In this document: piece after piece, positions 43,477 through 52,913 of the stretch
Numbering within the stretch: position 1 is the stretch's first letter
Layout: each line of letters starts with the position of its first letter
Assembly: GCA_039090855.1 (NCBI GenBank)
Contig: CM076996.1
Location: forward strand, 44,916,469-44,980,468
Length of the DNA: 64,000 bases
Source of the DNA: Macrothele yani
Lineage: Eukaryota > Arthropoda > Arachnida > Araneae > Macrothelidae
Direction: 5' to 3'
Made by a program: the position numbers and the translations under genes
Notes under the pieces: generated by a model
Told to the model about the DNA's origin: nothing
Seen by the model: only the letters and a program-made list of their open reading frames with translations
Database searches by the model: none

Positions 43477-45319
43477 CAAGGGTTGTCCCAAAACAACTGA
43501 AAATGTTTTTGTAAAAAAAAAAATATGCTTACCTTAAGTATACGTATCAAAGAAGTGGTCATCGTTTTTAAAATACTGTCTATTGCATCGAACACAGGTG
43601 TCCCAACGTTCCTCCCACTTTTTGGATGTCTTCTGGAATTCTTCTGAAATGCTGTTGAAGCACTCTTGCACAGCTGTAATGAGTTGTTGATCAGTATCGA
43701 ATTGTCATCCCCATAATGTCTTTTTTACGCTTTCCATTGGAAAAGCGTATATGCTCCACCTTTGTCCGTCCGTCCATCCGCTCGATAACTCGCGTAAAAA
43801 TGGTTTGACTTCGGTGAAATTTTAGTATGTGGTAGGGGACCACCTGGAGACGAACCCTATTGAAAATGGGGTTAATTGGGTCAAAGGTCATGACATAGGA
43901 GCGGGATCCATTCCGTTGCCCTTATGAGTCATAACTTGTGTAAAAATGGTTCGATTTCAATGAAATTATAGTATGTGGTAGGGGACCATCTGGGGACGAA
44001 CCCTATTGAAATGGGTGAAGTGGGGTCAAACATCAGGACATAGGAGCGGGATGCATTCCATTGCCCTTATGCGTCATAACTTGCTTAAATATGGTTCGAT
44101 TTCAATGAAATTTTAATTAGTTGTAGGGGACCACCTGGGGATGAACCCTATTGGAACTGGGTGAAGTGGGGTCAAAGGTCAGGACATAAGAGCGAAATGC
44201 ATTCGATTGCCCTTATGCACAGCATCATAACTTGCGTAAAATTGGTTTGATTTCGATGAAATTTTAGTATGTGGTAGGGGACCATCTGGGGACGAACCTT
44301 ATTGAAAATGGGCAAAATGGGGTCAAAGGTCAGGACATAGGATCGGGATCCATTCCGTCGCCCTTGTGCGTTATAACTTACATAAAAATACTTCGATTGA
44401 GACAAAACTTTGTCATGTTGTTCCAGAAGTATACTTTACCGGTTCTGTTGAATATCATCGAAATGGGGTCAAAGGTCAGGTCATAGGAGCAAGATTTATT
44501 CTACAGCAATTATCCTCATAACTTGAGTAATGATTTCTGGTATGTTGGAAAGCGTATCATAATCAATGCATTGCATGATTTTACTAACTTCTTTAAAATG
44601 GGGTACAACTAGAAGTCACATGGTTACAAGTCTGGACTACATGCAGATTGGGGCATCAACTTAATATTCATTTTCTCCAAATAAGAAACGACAGAACGAC
44701 ATTTCTTTTCATATTCGCCCTTGCATTGGGCTGCATATGAAAAGAAATGGAGAACCCAAGTTGAACAAATTAATTTCATGCCCAAATGCTCGGTTAAAAT
44801 TCTGCGAATTGATGACTTGAAATGTGAACCATATCTTCGATATCCCTAATTGATAGGTGTGTTTTCCGATATAATAACACCTATTGTATTGATGTTTCGC
44901 TCTGTAACACTTGTTGAAGGTCTTCCTCCATGCACAATTGATGCTGCCGACTCATGTCATCCATAAATTCTTTATGCCATCCCTAAATTGTTGATATTCC
45001 TAGACATTAGTCTTTATAAGCCTCTTGCATAAGACAAAGTCTCTCTAACAGACTTCAAACAGCAAACTTTAATGGCACATCTTTGTTCCTCTTCATCCAT
45101 TTTTTTTCAAAATCACAGTGCAAATACTCTTGGTAGGGGTTCACTAAACAACAGTTATTAAACTGCTCACTACCAATGCTGCATGCGTGGTAAACAGGTG
45201 TGCTCAATTGCTATGGTTACTACAATGACTATTGTTTTTTTCAAAACTCATGGCAAGGTTAAATGCAGTATTGCACATTTTTTATAGAAACATTCACAGT
45301 TGTTGTGGGACAAGCTATG
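43477..45319 (-). mobile_element. mariner remnant split by a tandem repeat array
   Basis: TIR-like ends: CAAGGGTTGTCCCAAAACAA at 43477 and the complement of CATAGCTTGTCCCACAACAA ending 45319, with TA at 43475-43476 and 45320-45321. Minus-strand coding: the N-terminus MDEEEQRCAIKVCCLKSVRE near 45105, GRPSTSVTERNIN near 44900, a scrap of the third catalytic Asp block (SPDL-PCDF-LYP) near 44610, and the C-terminal helix ITAVQECFNSISEEFQ, KKWEERWDTCVRCN (43690-43560). The middle of the transposase is deleted. The array 43712-44590 sits between LYPILKK and FDTDQQ. Confidence 0.8.
43712..44590. repeat. tandem array, about five to six units of about 145 bp, each with a DR1-like site
   Basis: Units start at CATAACT/GATAACT-type blocks near 43783, 43928, 44072, 44224, 44370 and 44517 (spacing about 144-152). 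Each contains ATGGTTYGATTTCRATGAAA, TATGTGGTAGGGGACCA, ACGAACCCTATTGAAA and GGGTCAAAGGTCA followed by GGACATAGGAGCGGGAT. The 13-mer GGGTCAAAGGTCA occurs at 43878, 44169, 44320 and 44466 (starts), and a mutated form at 44023. Peptides from the minus strand are repetitive shadows. Related diverged units occur inside hAT-2. Confidence 0.88.
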
Positions 45320-45321
45320 TA

Positions 45322-46231
45322 GCTTTGAGAGACGCCCATTGTCAAAACAGTGTGCTTTCATTTGGTGGATTCCATCTTACCAACCACTTAGAAAGCTTTC
45401 AATCTGATGTAAAACCAACAGCAAGAATGAAGTAGACACAGTAAGCTGAGGGTTTGTTTTGTCGGCTTTATCCTACTGCTGGCTGGTGTTTCTTATATTT
45501 GTGACATCTGATTGGTTGGCATCCATGCAGTTGAAGAGGGAGATATGGTCATGATAAAGGTATGTGACTGTGACACTGGACCACACTTGGAGTGCTAGCA
45601 GAAAATTACAAAACAACAACAAAAAACCTAACATTTGGGGGTGTTAGTTGAAAGAGGTTTTACTGTAATTCATTCCTGTAATCTTGCTTAATATTATCAT
45701 TAAGTTTTTTGAAAATAGGGACACTCTTTAATGGTGCCCTGGTTTTTATCTTCATGAGTGTATAATAAAGCATCTGACAAGTGGCATAGAAGTATCCTTG
45801 AATATCTTAAAGAGGCAGTTAGTGTTAATGCACATTTCTGCACCCATAGTCAAGTTTCACACTGCCCTGCTTACCCTCAAGTTTTGTAATTCCTTGGTTA
45901 TTAAAATTTTTAACTGTTCTGTGGTAGGGAAGGGTAAAAAAAACAAAAGGTCTACTTGCAACAGTAACAGAATATCACATAGTTTTACCAAATGATAAAG
46001 CCTCGAGTGTTAATAGGTACTTAGGTGATCCAGGGGTATTTTACTAACTGTTAATCAGTGAACTTTTCAGTTTTAAAACTGTGTGTTGATGTTTATTTGA
46101 TTAGAGAGTTGACAATCATTGTATGATCACAAATGCCTTGTTTTGTCTTTTACGTAGAATTCATACTATCTTATGAATTTGAGTATTTCTTTGAAGTGTT
46201 ACATAAATAAGTATGTTTTACTTTTAACTAG
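45322..46231 (+). other. TMEM59 intron sequence up to the transmembrane exon
   Basis: Nothing recognised until the acceptor TTTTACTTTTAACTAG, which ends at 46231. Confidence 0.6.
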
Positions 46232-46446
46232 GTTCTGACTCGAAGTATCGTGTAAGTGGTTTGAACACTCACACAAGAGATTGGCGAGAAGAACGAGCTG
46301 ATTGGGTAGACTGTATTTCTCATCAGTCTGGGCTCCCACGATGGCTTCTGGTTGTTGTTCTCTTTGGCTTTATCATAGCTTTATTGTGGCTGTGCTGTGC
46401 AACAACAGTAACTGCACCTAACCAGCATATTGCTTCTAATGGAAAA
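46232..46446 (+). CDS. TMEM59: TMEM59-like protein, transmembrane exon
   Basis: This 215-base exon follows acceptor ...AACTAG (ends 46231) and precedes donor GTAAGA (46447). It takes up the phase-1 codon from 28563 (A plus GT = Ser) and then reads SDSKYRVSGLNTHTRDWREE, ADWVDCISHQSGLPRW, a hydrophobic helix of about 20 residues (LLVVVLFGFIIALLWLCC), then ATTVTAPNQHIASNGK, in phase 0. The pattern C-x4-SG, membrane helix ending LLWxCCAT, then TAxxQHxxS matches the TMEM59 transmembrane region as I recall it. The cytoplasmic tail, which carries the ATG16L1-binding region in vertebrates, must be in a later exon that I did not find. The ORF continuing to 46536 past the donor is intron read-through. 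Confidence 0.82.
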
Positions 46447-46585
46447 GTAAGATATATAAATATATATATATATATATATGTATACTGCTTAGAAAAACAA
46501 AAAATGACTCCAACATCCCCACAAAATGTATTTTGAAAATCAAAATGGACTTGTAGCTGCATAAGAGAATTTTCAGAAAACTATA

Positions 46586-47107
46586 CCAAGCAAGAAGCAT
46601 CAACTATGTAAAAAATTGTCAAATGTTATCCAATTTAGAATTTAAACAAAACCAAGATCCAGGCAAATGCCATAATAAGAGATTGAAGGAGTGCAGGAAT
46701 TCTTGGCAGCTATCACTTGTGGCTTTTTCAAGGGCTGACACAAATTGCAACACTCTCATTTCTACATAGACTAAACATGTGGGTTTCTGCTATTAAGTGT
46801 TTTTTTTAATTCACTTGCTTCCCTAGGGCTATCACCTTAATTTATTATGGTTTAATTTGTAAGTTTAGATTGATTGTTTAGAAATTCATACAAATTCGAT
46901 GTAGCAAACACACACACACATTTGGTCTGTGTAGAAATGAGAGAGCTGTGATTTGTGTTGGCTCTTGAAAAAGCCACAAATGACAGCTGCCAAGAATTTC
47001 TGCACTCCTATAATCTCTTATGACATTTGCCTGGATCTTGGTTTTGTTTAAATTTTAAATTGGATAACATTTGACAATTTTTTACATAGTTGATGTTTCT
47101 TGCTTGG
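46586..47107. repeat. 522-bp foldback/MITE, arms about 185-195 bp, TA flanks
   Basis: Left arm 46586-46775 and right arm 46920-47107 are inverted copies (CCAAGCAAGAAGCATCAACT and its complement at the other end). TA is present on both sides (46584-46585 and 47108-47109), suggesting Tc1/mariner-type mobility. The arms are about 90 percent identical. No coding sequence. Confidence 0.82.
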
Positions 47108-47149
47108 TATATATGTAAGTCGATCAGAAAAAAAGGTTACATGTGATAT

Positions 47150-48345
47150 ATAGTAAATGTGGGATGTCGTACAAGTGGCATGGCTGACATGTACGATTGA
47201 GAGATGGCTATTGCTCTAGGCACCTCTGTGAACTCCTGTGCCCAATGTGAGATGTAGAGTGACATTTCGAAATGGTGATGTGGATGGAAATGTGGTCTCA
47301 CGTTAAAGTGAGAACAGTGATATGGTTTTTATGGGCCAAGAACGTGCCCACAGCTGAAATTCATTGGCAACTCACTGAAGTTTATAACAGCACGATGTCT
47401 TTACAGCATGTGGTGAAATGTTGCCTTTGTTTCAATCTGACAGGGATGAATTCAATCTGGAAAAGTGACATCACACAAACAGTGGACGTCCAAGTTCGTC
47501 AATGACAGAGATCAACACTGCACATGTGGAGAAAATGATTCAAGATGACTGAAGGGTAACTTTGTGTCATAATGCTTCAAAGCTGGAATTGAGCTATGGC
47601 ATTTTTCAACATGTTGTGGTGGATGTTTTGCAATACTCCTAGGTGTGTGTCACGTTCATTATCCATCGATCACAAACCAGCACAAATGATGGCATGTTTG
47701 ATGTTCGTGCAGCGTTACGCTAAAGACGGACTGAGCTTTCTTGACCGAATTGTGACTAGGGACGAGACGTGGCTCCACCACTTCACTCCGACCAGCTAGA
47801 GAGCTACCATGCAATGGAAACATGTTGCTTCACTACCAGGGAGGAGGTTTAAAGTCACACTGTCTGCTGAAAAAAATCATGGCATCCGTTTTCTGGGATT
47901 TCTCGGGTGTGTTTTTGGTGGACTTCTTAGAGCATGGGCACACCATCAATGCTGATTCGTACTGTGCCATGCTGAAAAAATTACATGAGAGCATCCAACG
48001 AAAATGACCAGGTCTGTTGAGTGGTGGTGTCATTCTCGTTCATGGTAATGTGTGGCCGCACACCACCAACACCATGCAGCACTTGCTCCACAAATTCCTG
48101 TGGGAGTTGTGAAAGCACCTGGCCTACAACCCGGACTTGGCTCCTAGTGATTTTCACCTCTTCCCTGCCCTGAAACAGCACCTGTCTAGTACTTGCTTCA
48201 TGTGTGACGATGATGTGAAAACAGCTGCAACAAACTGGCTACATCAGCAGGGATACTATTTTTTTCGGTCAGGGATGGACATGTTAGTCATGTGGTCCAG
48301 CAAATGTCTGAATCATCGTGGTGATTTCGTCGAGAAATAGTAATT
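47150..48345 (+). pseudogene. mariner transposase remnant, nearly full length
   Basis: Plus-strand mariner transposase from about 47270 (VRTVIWFLWAKNVPTAEIHW, an HTH) to the stop at 48338-48340. First catalytic block: FLDRIVTRDETWLHHF, Asp present, about 47753. Second: ILVHGNVWPHT, where the usual HDN Asp reads Gly, about 48044. Third: YNPDLAPSDFHLFPALKQHL, Asp present, about 48150. Stops occur near 47503, 47800, 48006 and 48110 with frameshifts. TIRs were not identified; the left end may have been eroded by the adjacent foldback. Confidence 0.85.
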
Positions 48346-49064
48346 CATATATATCTTTGTCACATCGTACAAACACTTCTTGGTTGGTGAGTTTTCCTTT
48401 TTCGTACTTGAATGTTTAACCTTTTGTTATGATTGACTTTTTATGTACATATTTGAATATACACTGGTTTCCATAAATGAAGCAACAAACCGAAAAATCG
48501 TGATAATTGGGCGAAATATAGTTCAAATTGCATGAAATTTGCATATATTATGGGCGAAGGCATACAGCTTCGATGTACAGAAGGCAAATGAGTGGCGCTG
48601 GCAGCACTTTATACAAATATGCAAGAGCTTAAAACCAGCTGTTTTGGAGGGAGTTGCCAATTATGTGCGCTGTTGAAGGACAAGATTTCAAGATAGCGAT
48701 TTTGTTGACATGGCTTCGAGACGTCTTTTACCAGTGGAGTTATGCTACAGAGTGATAGACCGACTTGAAGCAGGGCAACTGCAGGGGGACGGGGCAAAAT
48801 GGCTCAATGTCGATCATTCTGTGGTCAGCAGGATGTGGCAGCAGTTCCAAGCCAAGCTACAGCGAAACCGGACAGCTACACTGACTCATCCCAGATCTGT
48901 GCTTGCGGTAGGTAGCCATGGGACGGATGGTATCAGCTTCGACAGTACGCAGAAGGTTACATGCAGGAGGACTGTGTGCTGGATGACTGGTATTATGCGC
49001 TCCCCCCCCCCCCCCCCAGGAGGGAACGTTTCAATTGGGCATGTGAACTGGATTCAAAATCAGT

Positions 49065-52000
49065 CAGACCTGCCAGGTTGTACATTTTACCCGTAAAATT
49101 TACGGAAATGTGACTTGTTTTACGGGCAAAATGTTAATTTTATGGATTTGGCGATTCTCCGAGATTTTTTTCTTTTTCTGATGATTTTGCACCCACTATT
49201 AAAACTTTTTTTTTTTTAAAACTTAATCCATTCAAAGTAAAGTGCCGATGTAAGTTACGAATAAGTTTTTAGTTACATGTGTTTATTTGGGAACATTTTG
49301 CTGCAGTTTTCCCACGTTTTAGATTATTGTTTTGCCTTTTTTTAAACACTAGAACACCAACCAGCTGGGCTTATTTAACCTTCCGTTTGGTTCTCTTCCT
49401 CTCTTGTGCACACTGTTTCCCCCACCTTTCTTTTCAGATTGTTCATCTCCCGAGTCGCAACTTCTCAGAAGGCCAGCGTGGGGTGTGTCCGCGTTGGAGC
49501 AGGTGTCTTTTATCTTTATTCCTCCCAGTTCGAAATGCTATCTCAGAACGTAGTTATCGTAGAAAAAAATTCAAACGGATTTTAAATCTGTGGAATTTTT
49601 AAGCCCAGATCGATACCCAACATGACGAAATTAAACAAAAACTGCCAGTTTTGTGAAATTAAAAATGCATTGGGGCATGCATGGTTTCGTAACTTCTTCT
49701 CTGGCAATAAATTTGACCTAACGAAAGAATGCTATTATAAGAGGAAGTTAACAAAAAAAAAAAAAAAAAAAAAAAAGTAAGTCCAATGTTCATTCGAGCC
49801 AGTGCTGCTCCAGCAATGATTTATTTTGCTGGTCCGTTAGTCAGTAAGTTTTCTACGCTTTCGTTTTCCAACCGTGCTTTGTTCATCGCTCGGTAACGTT
49901 CATAAAAATGTCTTGGCTTGATTCAATGAAATTAATATGTTGGGGTACATACTAATTCATTTCTAATCCTTATTGAAAATGGTCAAAGGTAAGGTCAAGA
50001 CATAGGAGCGGGATTCATTCTTCCGCCTTTTTGCATGATGACTTGCGTAAAATCAAAGCATGATTGTGATGAAGTTGGGGTATGCTGTTCAGCACCCATA
50101 GTGGACCTATCCGATTGAAAATGGTTGCTATCAGCATTCACAGGGACAGTGTAGTAGCACATGCGCGAGATTTGTTCGCTCGCGTTTCAGAATTTTAGCA
50201 CAATATCTTCCGTGGAAATTGACCGATTGTATAGAATTTTTTATTGTAAAACGACACGTGTGTGGCAGCTTTTTAATTTAGAAATTAACGGGCACAAAAA
50301 ATGTTCTCTAATAAAGCAAAAACATGCAAAATATCAATTAATTCATACTAAGTGATTCGTAAAGAAAACAGTAAAGTATCGGGGAGAACACTGTTGCTTT
50401 TGCAAACCCACACTTTTTTGTAGGTATGAAATTTTGGGCTTTTAGTAAACAACTCTGAATTTTAAAATATCCGGATTTTGACAGCATGAGTTTAATCTAG
50501 AGAGGAAGTGGAATTTTTTTTTTTTTATCTGCTTGAAAAAAAAAAAAGCGCCATTGGCTTTGTAACTTCTATCAAACTGAATTGTGTGATATTTAGAGAT
50601 TTTCATTTTCTAAAACAGAATACGTGTATTCTACATTTTGTCATGTTAGGCCAATTTTTTTTTCTTTTTTTGCAGAGACATAAGATCGGAGTTAAAATCG
50701 CGGTTCAAACGTTTTATGCTGTGGCTACGCCACAAAGAGAGCAGGCGACGAGATGGGGAGAATGTCGCCGACGAAGTGGCTGTATCGTTCCTGTGACGCC
50801 TGATGTAAAAGACAGTTGGTTTTGTTCCGGCAAAACACATTGTATTAGTTTACTGCAGGAGAGGGGTTGGTTCAGACGTTGATGGGACCAGATTGTTTTT
50901 AAAAGGAATGACTAGAGAAGCTCTATTCGGTAAGATGAAGAGAGGGGGAGGACAGAAAGAGAAGACAGAACTATAAAATCAGTGCCATTTGGAAGTATAA
51001 CGGATGCCGCTAAAGGGATCGGATTTAGTAAAAGACAAGGCATCGATCCGCCTGTGAGGAATGATGGGGAGGCAGGGGACGAACCCAAGGGGATGACATT
51101 CGTAACTAAAACCTAAACCTTTGTTTCTAGATGAAAGAACCTTCCAGTTGCTCTCTGCTTTCCTAGCTGACCAGCTCGAATCGGATAACTCCGTAATCGG
51201 TATTTTTTCCTCTACTATAGCAGTTTTTACTTACATTTTTTTCCCGAGTGGTAATAAATTTAGTATTAGTGATTCGCTATGAGCAGCAAGATAAAAGGGG
51301 AAAAAAAGTACTATAAAATATTCCGTGATTCGTATTCTGCGGAATTCCTGTGTATTGCGAAATCTTCAAGAAAAGAAAACATGTGTTTCGCGCTATGTGC
51401 CGATGCAATTTCAACATTTCGCATGGTGGAAGGAATGATATTACAAATCATATTTCTAGTGACAAGCATAAATATAACGTTGACTGCATGGGAAAAAAAT
51501 AACGAAATTAACTTCCTTTGTTAAAAGTTATAAAGAACTCGATGCGATTCGTACAAAATGTTTGTTCACTTCATTCTTAGTTGAACATAATTTACCAGCT
51601 AGTGTCTCTCAGTCACTCTTACTTATTTAATTTTTTTTATTTGACTCTCTCATCGTCCGTGTCTCTGTAAGATAAAAACCTAACATGAAAATGATTCGTT
51701 TTTGAAAATATTTTAGTATGTTTCATGACGGCGTGGGACACGATCCCATTAAAAGGGTAGAACATCCTTCCCTTTAGATACAAACTTCTGTAAAAGTAAA
51801 TTTTTATCACTTTATAGATCATAATGATAGCATAGTAATGAGAAATTATGTATAGAATTTATTTTAATCGATATAAATGTGCCGATAAATTTAAACATCT
51901 GTAGACACTTCAATTAAAAGTTGATGGTTCATTTGGGTAACATCGTTTTTTAAATCGATATGTTCGGTACATTTAATCAATATGTGCGACAAGTAATTTA

Positions 52001-52084
52001 ATCGAATATATCGATTAAAATTTTCATCGAATACATCGATTAAATTTTTTTACGGATTTCTGTTTCTGAAAGTTGGCAGGTCTG
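49065..52084 (+). mobile_element. hAT-2: 3 kb degraded hAT element inside the Tc1
   Basis: Termini CAGACCTGCC (49065-49074) and complement (52075-52084) are flanked by ATCAGT at 49059-49064 and 52085-52090 (6 bp; hAT normally gives 8 or 5-6). The ends match hAT-1 (CATACCTGCC). Coding remnants on the + strand: 51279-51465 reads YYKIFRDSYSAEF then, after a frameshift, ISHGGRNDITNHISSDKHK, a BED-like C2H2 zinc finger typical of hAT transposases. 51543-51620 reads FTSFLVEHNLPASVSQS, the conserved segment that follows it. The catalytic domain is missing. Diverged copies of the tandem unit of 43.7-44.6 kb lie at 49895-50130. Confidence 0.78.
49895..50130. repeat. two diverged units of the DR1-type tandem repeat, inside hAT-2
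   Basis: Blocks match the array at 43712-44590: CATAAAAATGTCTTGGCTTG, ATTGAAAATGGTCAAAGGTA, GACATAGGAGCGGGATTCAT, then a second ACTTGCGTAAAA and a final ATTGAAAATGG. A further weak unit may exist at 51645-51770. The DR1 site is degraded here. Confidence 0.75.
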
Positions 52085-52913
52085 ATCAGTGGAGACTGAT
52101 GAGTATGTTTTTTTTCACTGATGAGTCGCAATACTGTTTACAGAGTGATTGTCATCGAGTTTACATCTGGAGAGAAGCCGGTACTCACTATCTTTCCACT
52201 AATATCCAGGAAAGGGACACCTATGGTGTTGGTAGTGTTCTGGTGTGGACAGGCATATTGTTAGGCGGCTGTACCGACCTCTATGTGTTGCCACATGGAA
52301 ACCTCAATGCTCAACACATCCTGGACCCTATTGTTCATCGGTATGCCGCTGCAATTGGCAATACATTTGTACTGCAGGCGGATAATGCCCGCTCTCACAC
52401 AGCTCGCCTCATGCACCAGTACCTGGAACAGGAGGAGACTATAGTCCATATGGAGTGGCCAGCATGCTCTCCCAATCAGAATCCCATTGAATATGTCTGG
52501 GATGCTCTCAATAGGTGTGTTGCTGGCCTCCAACCCCTCCCCCAAAACCTGCGGGGGCTCCACACTGCTTTGCTCGAGCAATGGATGCAGCTACCCACCG
52601 AACTGCTAGACACTATAATTAACAGCATGGAACATCACTGCCGGGCCTGTATTGCTGTTCGGGGTAACCACACTCCGTATTGAAGTACCTTTTCCTGTTT
52701 CATCTTCATACCTATATTTCTGTATTTTCCTATTTGCTTCACTCATACAAAATGTAAATGCTTTGTGTCACATGTTCTTATGTTTTTTTTTTTTTTTTTT
52801 GTTGCATTTAATCTGATGAATCTTACCGCCAAATTTCATCCGAATTGGTTGCATATTTTTTTAGTTATCACGATTTTTCCATTTGTTGCTTCATTTATGG
52901 AAACCAGTGTATA

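Larger units (their letters stand above)
48710..52683 (+). pseudogene. Tc1 transposase interrupted by hAT-2
   Basis: First part (48710 to about 49064): MASRRLLPVELCYRVIDRLE, a paired-like HTH (QGDGAKWLNVDHSVVSRMWQ), then frameshifted linker sequence with a poly-C run at 49004-49017, to HVNWIQNQ. Second part (52091-52683, open to the stop): FFTDESQYCLQSD (first Asp), WRE-G linker, LQADNARSHTARL (second Asp) and SPNQNPIEYVWDAL (Glu), ending VRGNHTPY. By my count Asp and Glu are separated by 35 residues, one more than the canonical DD34E; an extra residue lies in the YLEQEETI region. The C-terminal 194 codons are intact. Confidence 0.9.
48460..52911 (+). mobile_element. Tc1-like element with TIRs, split by hAT-2
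   Basis: Inverted ends TACACTGGTTTCCATAAATG at 48460 and its exact complement ending 52911, with similarity extending about 50 bp. TA flanks are at 48458-48459 and 52912-52913. Without the 3 kb hAT-2 insertion it is about 1.43 kb. The insertion point lies inside the codon series NWIQNQ-WRLMS, which can be read across the gap. Confidence 0.9.

Noticed and set aside
43712..44590. CRISPR-like array
   Set aside because: The repeats are contiguous 145-bp units in a eukaryotic transposon, without short spacers or cas genes.
46447..46536. Extension of the TMEM59 ORF beyond the donor site
   Set aside because: A good GTAAGA donor occurs at 46447 and the read-through enters (TA)n sequence, so it is intron.
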